Of a stretch of DNA of 64,000 nt, positions 1 through 11,097 are shown piece after piece. This DNA is from Xenoacremonium recifei (taxonomy: Eukaryota; Ascomycota; Sordariomycetes; Hypocreales; Nectriaceae). The position numbers and the translations under genes were made by a program. The stretch is from positions 186,001 to 250,000 of the forward strand of contig WOFQ01000034.1 of the NCBI GenBank assembly GCA_012184525.1, read 5' to 3'. The notes under the pieces were generated by a model. The model ran no database searches and was not told the DNA's origin. It saw nothing but the letters and a program-made list of their open reading frames with translations. How positions within the stretch are numbered: the stretch's first letter is position 1; the number at the start of each line of letters is the position of its first letter.

Positions 1-541
1 GCTCAACACTTCAAAAGGCCTACCACCTGGAAGTGTGCGTATCGTGAATGTGTCATCGTCTGGGCACTACTACGCGCCCGAGTGTGGCATTAATTTTGAT
101 GATACGTCTCTACCTCAGGCTAAGACCATGAATCGCTACGGGCAATCCAAACTCGCAAACATTCTTCATGCCGTAACGATCAATACACTCAATGGGCCTG
201 ACTCTCAAAGCGCACAGACAGGTAAAGGGGAGATTTGGACTGCTACAGTGCATCCTGGACTCGTCGAAAGTGGTCTTTCATCGCATGCTGAGACGCCGCT
301 CCCTCTCAAAATGGTCATTAGGGTATACTCCGCTATGGGAGGCAGAGTCGACGGTGATAAGGGGTCGTGGACAAATTTGTTATGTGTCGCTAGTCCAGAT
401 TTCAAAAAGGAACAGAGCGGGACATATTTCCAGAGGATTGCCAAGCCAGGCTGGCAGAGTAACTTGGCTAAGGACGCGTTACTTGCCGAGAAGCTGGAGA
501 AGTGGACGATGGAGAAGATGAAGGGGAAGTGGGTTGAGTGA
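1..541 (+). CDS. Short-chain dehydrogenase/reductase, 3' part (retinol-dehydrogenase-like)
   Basis: The reading frame is open from base 2 and ends at TGA 539-541, so the 5' part lies outside the window. The visible part has RIVNVSSSGH (the beta-strand carrying the catalytic Ser) and YGQSK (the YxxxK active-site pair), followed by a TVHPGLVES segment equivalent to the PG motif after the active site in classical SDRs. The spacing and the DDTSLPQ-like insert fit the WW-oxidoreductase/retinol dehydrogenase type common in fungi, which are NAD(P)-dependent and probably cytosolic or ER-associated. The cofactor-binding TGxxxGxG segment is missing because of the window edge. Substrate cannot be told from the sequence. 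Confidence 0.85.
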   Translation, partial: LNTSKGLPPGSVRIVNVSSSGHYYAPECGINFDDTSLPQAKTMNRYGQSKLANILHAVTINTLNGPDSQSAQTGKGEIWTATVHPGLVESGLSSHAETPLPLKMVIRVYSAMGGRVDGDKGSWTNLLCVASPDFKKEQSGTYFQRIAKPGWQSNLAKDALLAEKLEKWTMEKMKGKWVE

Positions 542-2069
542 AGAGATGATGTCTCCCTATTTTTCTTAGCCACAAAGGCTCCGTCAATCTCCTACATAGC
601 AGTAATAGGTCCTTCGTTAAGACAGAAGTAGCAGGAAATGAAATCCAACTCTTCAGATTGAGTGACTGCATTGCTTCACATGTTGGTCTATGAGCGCCCC
701 TTGAACGAACTACTGATAAGAAGGACAGGCCAGTGGCGAACCCGCGACATCCATGGATCTTATTGGGAAAATTGTACCGGAATCCCAGGCCAGTTCTGTG
801 AGAGAAGGTTCCTTGGCAAGCAACTGACGATCCGGAACTTCTAGAATCCACCGTCTTGGCGCTACTGGATGAATAGGCTATAGCATCAATGAGGCAGTTT
901 AAGGTAAAGATCCAGATTTCTGAGCTTCAGTCTTGACCTTGTTCAAGAAAAACCCCAGAAATATTTTATTCAAATTTCTCTGTAATATCCTGGTGGCTTG
1001 CACGCTGGTGTTAGGATACAACATCTTCAATGCCTCAAACAAGCACTCACAAGGCAACATGCATCCGATTTTATAAAAATGTTTTCCCTGCAAGAGCCTT
1101 CCTATCCCCATTTGAATAGCTTCCCCTGATAAATAGCCTCGTCAGGCACCAACCCCAGCGCCGATCTCCTCCACAAAACCTCGCCGGAGATCCTCACCAA
1201 TGCGCGCCACACAGATCTGCAAAGGCATGATACCCGAACCAAACTTCCGGCCTTCCCAGAGACCAAGTAACAGGATATAGCCCGGAACATCTAGCTCAGC
1301 GACTCCTGTGCTAGTTACCCAGCGGAACAACAGCAGCAAATGGGGGAAATTTCCAACCGGTTGGGCGCCGGGGCTAAAGCTGGAGGATTCGCTGAACAAT
1401 CGCCTTAGTTCCATCCGGGCATGACTCGCACTTGGACACTTGACGGATCTGCTGCGTAGCGTAGGCAAGGCTCGTGAATCCTCCTCGCGGCAGTTGCTGG
1501 ATAGGGCTTACAAGCGCTGGCGTGAGGTCCAAGATCACAAGGGTCATTATTCAACAATACGAAACCTCGCGATGGCAGCATGCCCAAAACCTTCATCTCC
1601 ATCCCCAGATGCATCCTCCCCAAAATCCTGAGAAAATAAATGCCCAGAATTAAACCTGCGTCCATGCCATACGCCCCCCTCTCAAAAAGAGCTCTCTTCA
1701 GCTCATCACCCAGTCTAAACATCCACAACCAACATCCCAGCCGGGATCACCCTTCGAGGACCGCCCCGCGCCCATGACTCGCCTCGCCAATCTCGTCGAT
1801 CACTCACGCACCGGATCTCATCCGCCAGAGCGCACATCTTCATCTCATGCTCGACGGCGCTGTGCGAAAGGCTTTCGTTGCGAGAAGGATTGCGTTCCTA
1901 GGAGCAAGCAATCTCCACCGCCTAATGTGCTGAGGCAGAGCGTGGTATATCAACAAATATGGAGGTCGTTGCTTTTTCTTCTGGGAGTTTGCTGTGTTTG
2001 TTCCCATATTTTCTGTCATTTTTTCTTTTGTGAGAACCATTCTCTTGGGTCTGTTTGAGCGGAGTCAAG
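542..2069. other. Spacer with a possible decayed coding remnant on the minus strand
   Basis: No intact gene was found. On the minus strand between about 1728 and 1100, short frames in different phases read like protein rather than random sequence (for example FRLGDELKRALFERGAYGMD near 1720-1660 and GYILLLGLWEGRKFGSGIMP near 1290-1220). They are broken by stops and frame changes without convincing splice sites and have no good ATG. It could be a gene remnant or a poorly resolved multi-exon gene. The family is not recognised. Confidence 0.25.
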
Positions 2070-3492
2070 ATGGCGGCTTCTCAGCAGACAAGCCTGTGGG
2101 CGGTGCAGTTCATCACGTTCCCGGCGGCGACAATCTTTATTATCTTGCGTCTTGTTAGTCGAAGGATAAAGAAGATTCCACTGTGGTGGGACGATTACTT
2201 TGCCCTTTGTGCCTACGTGAGTTGTTTGTACTTAGTGCTGGTGGTTTGCGCTGACAGCTTGACGATGTAGTTGATGGCCCTCCTTTGGCTCGTGATTCTC
2301 CCTCTATGTGAGCAAGATGAGCTGCACCTAATCGTACCTGACTGACAAATCATAGGGGTCAAGAAAGGCCTCGGACTGCACATCGACGACGTAACCTGGG
2401 CAGACCAGACCGAAGTATTGAGAGTCCAAAAATTGATCCTCTATATCGGCGAGCTGGTGTATGCCTTCGCACTATTCTTCGGCAAGGCCGCTATCCTGAG
2501 CTTCTACTACCGCATGTTCCGCGTCTCCAACATCAAGCTACCGATCCAAATACTCTTCGTCGCGTCCGTCGTCTGGATCACCGTTCGAGTAAGCCTCATC
2601 GCTAAGCACCCTCACGACAACCACTGACCTTGACCCAGACCTTCATGGGCATCTTCCACTGCTGGCCCATCAATGCCTTCTGGGACACCGTCAAGAACGG
2701 CCACTGCGCCATCAACGACTCCAAGTTCTTCTTCGGCACGATCCTGACGCACGTGATTATCGACATTGCGATTCTTATACTTCCGATCATGCAGATTCGC
2801 AAGCTGCAGCTACCACGGCTCCAGAAGCTGGGTATCATGCTAATGTTTGGCTTTGGTATTTTGTAAGACACGTTGGTGCACCACCTGAAGAATAACTACT
2901 AACAAATCAAGCATCTGCGCCGCTGCACTAGTCATCATCGTGGAGTCGACACAGTTTAATGCGGCTTCTGTTGATCTCACGTGGAACCTAACTACCATTA
3001 TTGTATGGGCCACGGTCGAGGTGAACCTTGTGACAGTATCAGGTAAGATATTTCCAATCGACATCAAGACATCTTCAGCCACTAACGATGACTACAGCAT
3101 GTCTTCCTACCTGCCGCCCAGCCTTCATCTACCCCTTCACCTGCGCCAACCCCAATTCCTCCCTAGGCTCCGGATCCAACAGCTACGGCAACAGCTACAG
3201 CTACGGCACAAGCTACGGCCGCAGCCAAACCACCACCAAGAAGTCGATCCGTCTTTCGAACCTCCGCAAGGGCGACGACGTCGACGAGTCCAGCTCTACA
3301 TACCAGCTGGCAGATTCTGTCAAGGGCAGCTCCGTCAGCGAGTTTGAGACGCATGCTCTGGATCGTCAGCGGGGGATTAATACAACTATCACTGGGGCAG
3401 ATGAGGAAGTCGGGATTGGGCCTCAAACTATTAGCGATGGCATTGTGGTGACCAACGAGACGGTGATTCGAGTCTCTCAGGCGCGACGCTAA
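2070..3492 (+). CDS. Rhodopsin-domain integral membrane protein (Pth11/SAT4-like), six exons
   Basis: Exons 2070-2216, 2271-2307, 2356-2588, 2639-2862, 2912-3042 and 3098-3492 join to 1167 nt (388 aa) with every phase closing; introns are 48-55 nt and the fourth contains CTACTAAC. The product has about seven hydrophobic segments: VQFITFPAATIFIILRLVSR, then WWDDYFALCAYLMALLWLVI, VYAFALFFGKAAILSFYYRM, ILFVASVVWITV, ILTHVIIDIAILILPIMQI, MLMFGFGILFICAAALVIIV and WATVEVNLVTVSACLPTCRP. The WWDDY signature after TM1/TM2, the FGKAAILSFYYRMF helix and the VEVNLVTVSACLPTCRP ending are typical of the large fungal family of Pth11-like, rhodopsin-domain proteins. The cytosolic tail has a Gly/Ser/Tyr-rich stretch (SNSYGNSYSYGTSYGRS). 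Ligand and role are unknown; some family members take part in host-surface sensing. Confidence 0.9.
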
Positions 3493-4020
3493 TGGTTGGG
3501 GGAATAAGCATAGCTTCATATCAATAATACCTTGGTCACATAGTAAAGAACCTGAGACAATGGATCGAGCGTTATGGTTCAATTGGGTCAAGTCAATTCA
3601 TTGAATTGGTCGCGTCTTCCAGCGCTGGCTGTAAGCTGACCCCGATGCGGGCACAGCGCTAGGATGAGTCGGGGAGAATGACAATGACCCTTACATAAAT
3701 GATAACAGCGCAAACAATCACAAGTAAATAAAATGCACTTACAAGCAATTAAGAGAAGAGATAAACGGAATCTCACCCATCCGAAAGACCAGGCCCGATG
3801 TCTTGGCCCTTATCGATCAGCCCACCCGGTGATGATGTCACCAGGCGTGAATGACGTCCTTCGCGTTCCCGCTCACTAATCGGTCTAGAACATGTTTTGT
3901 TTATTGTCAGGGTCCTTCTGCTATGATTTGCACTCGCTGTAACCCAAGCTCTCTGGAAATGGGAGTTTGAGCCGCCGAAAGCAACACTGGTCGGCAATCG
4001 CAGGCCGACAGTTCGACTCG
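3493..4020. other. Intergenic spacer, nothing recognised
   Basis: Separates two plus-strand genes, so it holds the 3' region of the membrane protein and the promoter of the hydrolase. No repeat, RNA gene or convincing ORF was seen. Confidence 0.5.
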
Positions 4021-5097
4021 ATGAGCGCTCCGGCTGGTAAAGAGACTCTGCCAGCGTCGACGAACTATGAGCGACAACCCGAGGGAGAGCCGAAGCTCAC
4101 CGTTCATGAGCGCCATGAGAGGTATCTCTTGACGAGGATTCTTCACCTGGTCCTCCGGCCTATCCGACCTGCACTTGTCAAGGCCGTGAAGAGAACCACG
4201 GTCGGGTCACCGCAATTGACTGCGCCAAGGAAGGTCACCAAGCGATGTGATGTCCAGGAGCGCCTGGTGGAGGGCATATGGACCTACACAATAGCATCCA
4301 AAGCTTCACCCGGCCCCTGGAAACGTCGCATCCTGTACTTCAACGGCGGAGGCTGGCAATCCCCTCCGAGCGGCGATCACTGGATCTTCTGCGCCGAGAT
4401 AGCCTGCCGTCTTCCGGACACCAAAGTCACCATCGCCTCATACCCGCTTGCGCCGAACAATCCCGTCTCCATCTCCTTCCCTCAGATCATCAAGGCTTAC
4501 ACCGTGCTCATGCGCGAAGCAGCCGGCCTGGACGAAGCTGTGGTCGTGGCCGGCGACAGCTCCGGCGGTAACATCGCGCTCTGCGTCGTGACGTGGGCGG
4601 TCTCTACGCCCGACTTGGGCGTGAAGCCTCCTGCCGCGGTGCTGGCCATCTGTCCGAGTACAGACCTTCGACACGACCTGCCCGAGATCAGGGACAAGGA
4701 GAAGGTCGACCCGATCCTGACGCTCAAGGCCATCAACTCGACGGCCAGCGCATGGTCACCCGGACCAGTCTCTCCTGATCCCCTCAGCCCGCCGCCGCCG
4801 GACAAGCTCGACAACCCCCTGGACTGGAGCTTTGACGACCCTCGAGTATCCCCGATCCATGCGGACCTGCGCCCGATAGTGCAATGCGGTGTCAACATCC
4901 ATGGAGTGACGGGCTCGTACGATGTGCTCGAGCCGGACGCTGTAGCCTTCCGAGAGAGATGCAAGAGGGAGGGCGTGTCGGGAGAATGGCTCTCGTGGAA
5001 TGGGCAGATGCATTGCTTTCCCCTGGCGTTTCGATATGGACTGGGGGAGAGCAAAGAGGCGCTGTCCTGGATGGTTGACGTGTTGAAGAAGTGCTGA
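4021..5097 (+). CDS. Alpha/beta-hydrolase fold-3 esterase (HSL/steryl-acetyl-hydrolase-like)
   Basis: Intronless, 358 aa. ATG 4021 is the first ATG; the frame runs upstream only as non-ATG codons. The oxyanion-hole region reads YFNGGGWQSPPSGDHWIF, where HGGG is expected, so the His is Asn here. The nucleophile elbow is GDSSGGN (Ser near residue 180), the family's GDSAGG box; the acidic residue is probably in VTGSYDVLEPDA and the His is in GQMHCFPL near residue 330. The GGG-xxxx-GDHW arrangement resembles fungal proteins related to yeast sterol deacetylase Say1. No signal peptide is visible, but the stretch ILHLVLRPIRPALVKAV near residues 40-58 may associate with membranes. Expected activity is hydrolysis of short-chain or steryl esters; the substrate is not known. 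Confidence 0.85.
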   Translation: MSAPAGKETLPASTNYERQPEGEPKLTVHERHERYLLTRILHLVLRPIRPALVKAVKRTTVGSPQLTAPRKVTKRCDVQERLVEGIWTYTIASKASPGPWKRRILYFNGGGWQSPPSGDHWIFCAEIACRLPDTKVTIASYPLAPNNPVSISFPQIIKAYTVLMREAAGLDEAVVVAGDSSGGNIALCVVTWAVSTPDLGVKPPAAVLAICPSTDLRHDLPEIRDKEKVDPILTLKAINSTASAWSPGPVSPDPLSPPPPDKLDNPLDWSFDDPRVSPIHADLRPIVQCGVNIHGVTGSYDVLEPDAVAFRERCKREGVSGEWLSWNGQMHCFPLAFRYGLGESKEALSWMVDVLKKC

Positions 5098-6612
5098 CCC
5101 GGGTTCGACGGAGGGGGAGGGGCTCGTCTAGGCAGGTCATCTCTGCATCGCCATGCAGCCCCTGGTCGTTCCTCGACGAATCGGGCCTTTCACAAAGCGC
5201 AACCCCATGGTGTCGTCCAGACCAATACCCCTCGTTTCTAAGAATCCCTTGTCAAGATGGCGTCAAACCATCCACGTCGACGGTAATGAATCGGAGGCGA
5301 CAACAAGCCTTGGATGCGGCGTGGGGGAGGCGCTTTTAGGCTAAGGTGTCCGTCGGTGTGCAGCTGATACACTCGTATGGAGTCGAGATAGAGTCCAGCT
5401 CCAGCTGGGGAGACCTCGCGAGATATATGCCCCGAGACCCAGAGCCCATCAGGGTTCAAGCGGGTGCATCCTTCGCCGCGTTCGCAGCACGAATGGCTTG
5501 AGCGTTGGGGAATCCGGGGAAGAAACTCATACGCCACCAACAGCACCGACAGAGGGGATCGCAATGACGGCGAGGCGTCGAGTCGATGGCCATATCGAAG
5601 TGTCGGTCAAGCATCTAGCTGCTGGCCATGGCTGAAGTCGGCACACTTCCCAGCGCGCCTTGCTTCTGTCTCCCTGCCGCATCGTACGACCACGCCGCCG
5701 CCGTGCCCAAACCACCACCCTCCATTCGCCGTCTCCCCGGATATATTGCGTCGAGTATCGGCCGGGGCTTTCGAGTCGTCGTCGTCTGCTACCAGCTCCC
5801 CGGGCCGGTCCTCTCGTCCCGGCCGGACCTCAGCTGTCAGAGTCGAAGCGGGCGGGATCTCCAGCCGGAGGGGCGCGGCTAGGCAGCTGGTTTCGTTTCG
5901 TCGGGCTCGAGCTCAGATTTCTGACGTGCGCGTGGAGTAAGGATGGACGGCGGATTCATGAAATCGTATGATGTGTGGAGAGTGTGGGGAGGGAAAGGTG
6001 AGCTTTGAGGTTGTCGCGAAGGGCACGTGACTTGGACGAGATGCAAGAAAACAGGCAGGAAGGCGCAGAGAAAATGGGAAATAAGGCGATAGGACAGCAA
6101 TAGAATGTGCAACTAATGCTATAATAACTTTGAATCATAAATTTGCATATCGCAGTTGTCGTGGCGGTGTGCCATAGCACTCTTCTTGCAGCCTCCAGTA
6201 CCTCCCACCTCCCACGCTCAGACACCACTTTATTTCCATGGAACGGTCTCGAGCTCGAGATCAGATCTTGGTCCCGGACTCGTAGTGGCGGGAGCCAACA
6301 AGCAGCGGTCCATCCCTGCAGAGTCTCAGGCACCGCAGGATCGAGAATTGCTCGAATTGGCAACTTGAAGAATCCACTTTGGAGATCATGGGGCTAGGCC
6401 GATGTCATGGAACCATGAAGCTTACACGGGGAGCTGAGGACAAGGCTGGGGCTGGGCGAGGCATGCAGAAGTGACAACTCATTCACGCAGGAGTAGGAGA
6501 GTCAAGGGGTGAGCAGAAGGGAAAAAATATTGTCCAATATGGCACTTGACATTGACTCGACGCGCAACCAACCAAAACACCACCTATACACAAAAACATT
6601 CGCTCTTTTTTT
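5098..6612. other. Intergenic spacer between convergent 3' ends
   Basis: GC-rich sequence between the 3' ends of the hydrolase (plus) and the carbonic anhydrase (minus). Arg/Ser/Pro-rich open frames are present on both strands (such as 5464-5940), but they look like composition effects: several overlap in all phases, with no motif and no consistent start. A T9 run (6606-6614) abuts the stop of the carbonic anhydrase. Confidence 0.5.
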
Positions 6613-7563
6613 TTAGTCGCAAAGGTTGTAGATCTTCTGGATATCCGACAGAGTGGCCGCAAAGTCCATCTTGAGATCCTTCAAGCTGCCATCCTTGAAG
6701 TCAAACACCCAGCCGTGCACAATGGGGTACTGGTTCTTGGCGTAGCACTGCTGCACGTCGGCCGTCTTGATAACGTTGCGGCACTGCTCAAGGACATTGA
6801 GCTCGACGAGGCGGTTGTAACGATCGCCCTCGTCGCCAATAGCGTCGAGCTCCTTCTCGTGCAGCCGGTAAATGTCGCGGATGTTTCGCAGCCACGGGTT
6901 CAGAATACCCAGGTCCTTGGCCGTCATGGCCGCCTTGACACCACCGCAGCCGTAGTGGCCGCACACGATGATGTGCTTGACGCCCAGGTGACGCACGGCA
7001 TAGTTGATGACGCTCATAGCATTGAGGTCCGTGTTGCTCACCAAGTTGGCGATGTTGCGGTGGATGAAGGCCTCGCCAGGCTCTAGGCCCGCGATCTGCT
7101 CGGCGGGGATGCGCGAGTCCGAGCAGCCGATCCACAGATACTCAGGCGTCTGGCCGGCGGACAGCTGGGCGAAGAACTGGGGGTTCTTGGCGCGCATGTC
7201 GTCGGCCCAGGCCTTGTTGTTGTTGAAGAGCCGGTCATGGCTCTGCTTGAGGTAGTGGCCGACCTCTTCCTCGGCCATGGTGCGCCAGTTGAAGATCTTC
7301 TGCTCGGGCTTGGGGGGCGGCGGGGGAGCAGCTGAGCCAGAACCAGAGGACGTGGTGCCCGGGTCGTTGCTGATATAGTTGTTTGAGGCGTCCTGCTGGT
7401 CCTTGCCGGAGCCCGAGCCAGAGCTGCCGAATCGCGGGAAGTTGGAGCGCGATCGCGAGAGAACGGCGGCGGCGGCCGGGGCAGCAGCGGTGGCAGCAGG
7501 TCTTATCCTGCGTCGCGCCACGGCCAGGGGCGACGAGGAGGAGAGCGTCGAGGCGGAAGGCAT
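6613..7563 (-). CDS. Beta-carbonic anhydrase, probably mitochondrial (Nce103 family)
   Basis: Intronless, 316 aa; ATG at 7563-7561 is the first ATG of the frame. The zinc site of beta-class enzymes is complete: Cys in WIGCSDSRIPAEQI (with the Asp-Arg dyad), then HRNIANLV, then His and Cys in VCGHYGCGGVKAAM. The enzyme interconverts CO2 and bicarbonate, supplying bicarbonate for carboxylases and acting in fungal CO2 sensing. Residues 1-50 are rich in Arg, Ala and Ser and nearly lack acidic residues (AVARRRIRPAATAA, LSRSRSNFPRFG), as in a mitochondrial targeting peptide. A poly-Pro segment (APPPPPKPEQ) links this to the catalytic domain. Shorter fungal paralogues without the extension are cytosolic. 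Confidence 0.95.
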   Translation of the reverse strand: MPSASTLSSSSPLAVARRRIRPAATAAAPAAAAVLSRSRSNFPRFGSSGSGSGKDQQDASNNYISNDPGTTSSGSGSAAPPPPPKPEQKIFNWRTMAEEEVGHYLKQSHDRLFNNNKAWADDMRAKNPQFFAQLSAGQTPEYLWIGCSDSRIPAEQIAGLEPGEAFIHRNIANLVSNTDLNAMSVINYAVRHLGVKHIIVCGHYGCGGVKAAMTAKDLGILNPWLRNIRDIYRLHEKELDAIGDEGDRYNRLVELNVLEQCRNVIKTADVQQCYAKNQYPIVHGWVFDFKDGSLKDLKMDFAATLSDIQKIYNLCD

Positions 7564-9141
7564 ATTGGTCGTCCGGTCAGATATCAGGCCAGGGCCAGAC
7601 AAGCGAAAGCAGCAGCAGGGGGAGTCGACTCGATTGCAGGACAGGGGACGGATTGCAGGAGGGGTGGTAGCATCCAGACCGGGGGGAGTGTCAGACAGAG
7701 GAGGGAGGAGGAAAATGGCTCTTCGCGATAAAAGGCTGCAGGAGGCTTGCCAGGTAGGTAGGCGTGGAGGTGGAAGGCTGCCTTAGTGGTTGTGCAGAAA
7801 AGGGAAGGCGGAGAGGGAAGGCAAAGGTGATTTGCCGAATTGTTGAGGACCAGCCGAGCTCACCACGAGATGCAAGTGCGTCATGCGGGGCAGCTTCGCG
7901 CCTGCCCTGCCAACCTGAGTCCCGCGGCTTTGGGATTTTTAGGGGCTTCCTCACTAAAACGCCCGCTAGAGCCGGGAGCCAGGCCGCCCGTAGCCGCACA
8001 GACTTTGGTGAGAGTAGCTTATCAGGGCTTGCTTATCAGCCTCGGGCCAGGCGGTGACTCTGCTGAACCCTAACCTAGCCCTCTAACCTTTCTTTCCGAA
8101 GCCTCACCACGCATCACCGAGTTTTGTCCCGTCCTCTATCCCATCTCCACCACGTGGGCGCCATCGCCGGCCCAGCGGACCGCCCTCATTGGCTTCACCT
8201 CTGGAAATCCGAACTCCAGAACTTACCGAGATATTCGAGACCTCCCGTCCCATCCGGGGACCTGGTCCAATGCCTGTGCGCAGCATCCCTGGACGCTGCT
8301 CACCCGGCAGCGCCGCCCGTACCAGACTTTGGCTCCCGGCAGCGTCTCATCGCGCCCTCCACGCTGGCCAGGCCTGCTTTACGAAACGCATCGACACGCA
8401 ATGGGATTCACCGATTGTGCGGTCTCGCGGTGAGACAACTTGGACTGGACACGACAACGCCTCAATCACACCCTCCCCCGGCTCACCCCCTGGCCGACTT
8501 AGACGCCGGGCGTTACGGAGCAGCGCCAGAGCAGCTTCCAGAGCATCAAGAGAATCAATGGGCGGCTTGTTCGAAATGCGCCTCTGCCAATTCGCCCTTC
8601 ATCCTTCTCCCATGACAACTTGCTTTTGCTCATCCATCCATCCTTTACTCCCGGGACCCGCCGCAGACCGTGGATATCTCTCTCCCTCTCTCACACGGCA
8701 CGGCATCGCAACCGGTCCGCCTCGGCCAGCCAGCTCCCGGTGCCATCGCCGTGATTAAATCGTTCGATGCTCGCTCATCAGCCTTCACAGGAAAACACTC
8801 ACGTAAACCGAATCAATGAGCGGCATTTCGTAGCATGCAACCTGTGTTTCCCATTCTTGTTGGTGCAGTACGTAGCTATCCATCCCATCCATTATCTGCT
8901 GTGACAAAAAAAAAAGTTCCCGCTGAAATCTCACCCAAATAAAAGGATCGTTTTATGTGTGTCGCATCGCCAACCCTTCCCGTCCTGAATCCCCGTTCCG
9001 CCATGAAAGTAATCCTGTTAACCATGCTGACCCCTTTTTTTGAAAGAAAGAAGAAAAGAAAACACCAAAGAGAAATCGCCCATCATGCTCCTGTTAGTTG
9101 CTCCCGTGCAAAGTCGCGCTTTATCCTGCCCGTACGCCCAA
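7564..9141. other. Intergenic region: carbonic anhydrase promoter and downstream region of the Ulp1-like gene
   Basis: Contains the promoter and leader of the carbonic anhydrase (minus strand) and the 3' flank of the gene ending at 9142. The sequence is C/T-rich with a run of A at about 8905-8915 and polypurine stretches near 9040-9060. Plus-strand open frames at 8124-8758 are Pro/Ser/Arg-rich, overlap in two phases and have no recognisable domain, so they were not called. Confidence 0.5.
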
Positions 9142-11097
9142 CTATGCTTCGATATCCTCAGCAATCTTGAGGAGATGTTTGCGGCCCTCACCAACTTTGT
9201 GCCATCCCTGCAGATCAGCCAGCTTCTCTTCCGCAATTTTCTTCTTCCCTTTTTCGGCCTCCAGATTGCGGGCGTTGTGCATGCTTTCAATTCGGAGCCC
9301 ATGGGTTGCTTTCTCCTTGTCGGTGACGGTTTGTGCGAATTCTGCAACTCCCTCCACTTTAACATCCAACACCTTCTGCTCTAGCAGCTTCACCTTGCCT
9401 GTCGCCTTCTCAACTTTTTGTCTCTGCTCTTCTATCGACGCAGAAACTTCCGCAAGCTCTTTTTCTGCCTCCTGCTGTTCTTCTACCGCAGCGCCGAGAC
9501 TTAGGCTGATGCGATCACTGTCCTTTTTCAATATGTTCACTGCTTCCACGTGATTCGGGATGATCTTGGACTTGATCTCGGGGATTTCGGCGACGGCGTT
9601 CGGGATTGGATCCTCTTCCCAATCCTTAGACTTTTGCATGATGGTACTCTTGATCATGGCACGGAGATCCTCGAGTTCCTTCACCGCTTGGTCGGGCTTC
9701 TTCCTCTTTGCCATAGGCTGTGAGATAAGAATGTCCTGCGCATCATACGGACGCTTCTTGCTCGACTGTGTTTCGCTCGTCTGAGGATTTGCGTCCGATA
9801 CCTGGGGAAGGTCCGCTTCCATAGAGGTCGCTTCAACAGCAATCGCTTCCCTAGACGTGCTCCTGGATCGCTCCATTGCAATGCCGCTATCACGCCCTGG
9901 AGACCGGGCCGCCTCGATAACCTTCTCTGAAGGCATGCCAGTGTATTCCCAGAACTTCTCTTTCGCGTTTGGATATTCCCGTGGGAGCGGCTGGTCAGGA
10001 TATTTCAGGAGCTCGAACAACGAGAGGAGGCAAAACACGGCCCTGCTCTTTTGATCACTTGCGACGCTTGGACCTATCTTGGACCTAATTAGCATTCACC
10101 CCGACAGGGCATTGGCTCGGAAACTCACCATTTGATTCAAGTCCACACTGTAGCCCGACAAGGTCTTAGCAATCCAAGGCTTGAGGCGGTTCATCAGATC
10201 ATTGTGCCTCTCGAGGCTCCCAGCTGGATCATAGTGGGAGACCGAGACATGCCTCTCCCGTACCTCCATCCGGATGAGTCCCCAATGGTTTTTAGGCTTG
10301 GTGTCCGGGCTCCTCTTGCAGTGGTCGACGAAGGCAAACAATATCTTCTTAGTCTGCAGCCGATCCGGGATAAGGCCAATTTTGCCATTGGACTTATTGA
10401 AAAACCATGAATCGAACACTCCAGTGTCAGCAGGAATTTCGGGGCCCCTGTTTCGCCAATACTCCATGATATCGTCTCTAATGGGATCGCCGTTATCGAT
10501 CAGCGTCATGGCTTCGGCGTCCAAGGCGTTGTGCCCGAACTTGTTGATACCGGTGTCCGTAGAGACCATCAAGTCATTGTGGCCTTGAACGGGTTGAGTT
10601 GGCGGTCTGCCAATTGGTGTAAATTTCGATTCGTATGACCGTGATCCGGATGCTGACTTGGGGGCTGATTGAGCTGCACCCGCTGGCGGTCGAGGTGGAA
10701 AAGATGGATACTGCCGCGCCTCATGTGTGGTTGGCTGGACCAATGGGCCGCTGCGCCGCTTCGAGGGGGTCGTAGAGGCGGCTCTGTTGACGGAATACGA
10801 CGAGTTGTTCCGGGCTTGGGGACTCTCGGTCTGGGATTTGGTTGGTCTCGGATGGTGCATGTCAGATTGATAGTAAAGCCGAGGATGACCAGGCGGTTCC
10901 GACTGCCGAATGGCTTGCACTCTTCTTGGCTTGTTGTCAGTCATGACTACAATCGTGTCTCTGACGTTGGACGCCGAAGGAGACAAGCGATCCATGTCAC
11001 CATCTGGCGCGGGACAGGGCCCGGAATATGAGCTTTGGGGAGGACGAGGTGCAGCAGTGGCCGGTCGTGACAGAAGGGAAGAGAAGCTGATTCCCAT
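9142..11097 (-). CDS. Ulp1/C48-like cysteine protease domain protein with coiled-coil tail
   Basis: Two exons, 11097-10129 and 10077-9142 (51-nt intron, both joins phase 0), give 634 aa. Residues 1-190 are low-complexity and Pro/Ser-rich. The protease-like domain (about 190-390) has the His of the Ulp1 triad in PKNHWGLIRMEV and the Asp in SHYDPAGS, then TLSGYSVDLNQM. After the intron the expected Gln...Asp/Ser-Cys-Gly-Val-Phe element reads SDQKSRAVFCLL, so Arg-Ala stands where the nucleophilic Cys-Gly belongs. A basic stretch (SKKRPYDAQ, AKRKKPDQ) and a long coiled coil (about 500-634, EEQQEAEKELAEVSASIEEQ onward) follow. The Ulp1 clan removes SUMO or similar modifiers. This copy looks catalytically dead and may act as a nuclear binding or scaffold protein. 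Confidence 0.75.

Noticed and set aside
5464..5971. Plus-strand ORFs of 84-158 aa
   Set aside because: Three overlapping phases are open in GC-rich spacer; Arg/Ser/Pro-rich composition without motifs.
8124..8758. Two overlapping plus-strand ORFs of 163 and 189 aa
   Set aside because: Both phases are open because the DNA is C-rich; Pro/Ser/Arg-biased, no domain, no convincing start or splice context.
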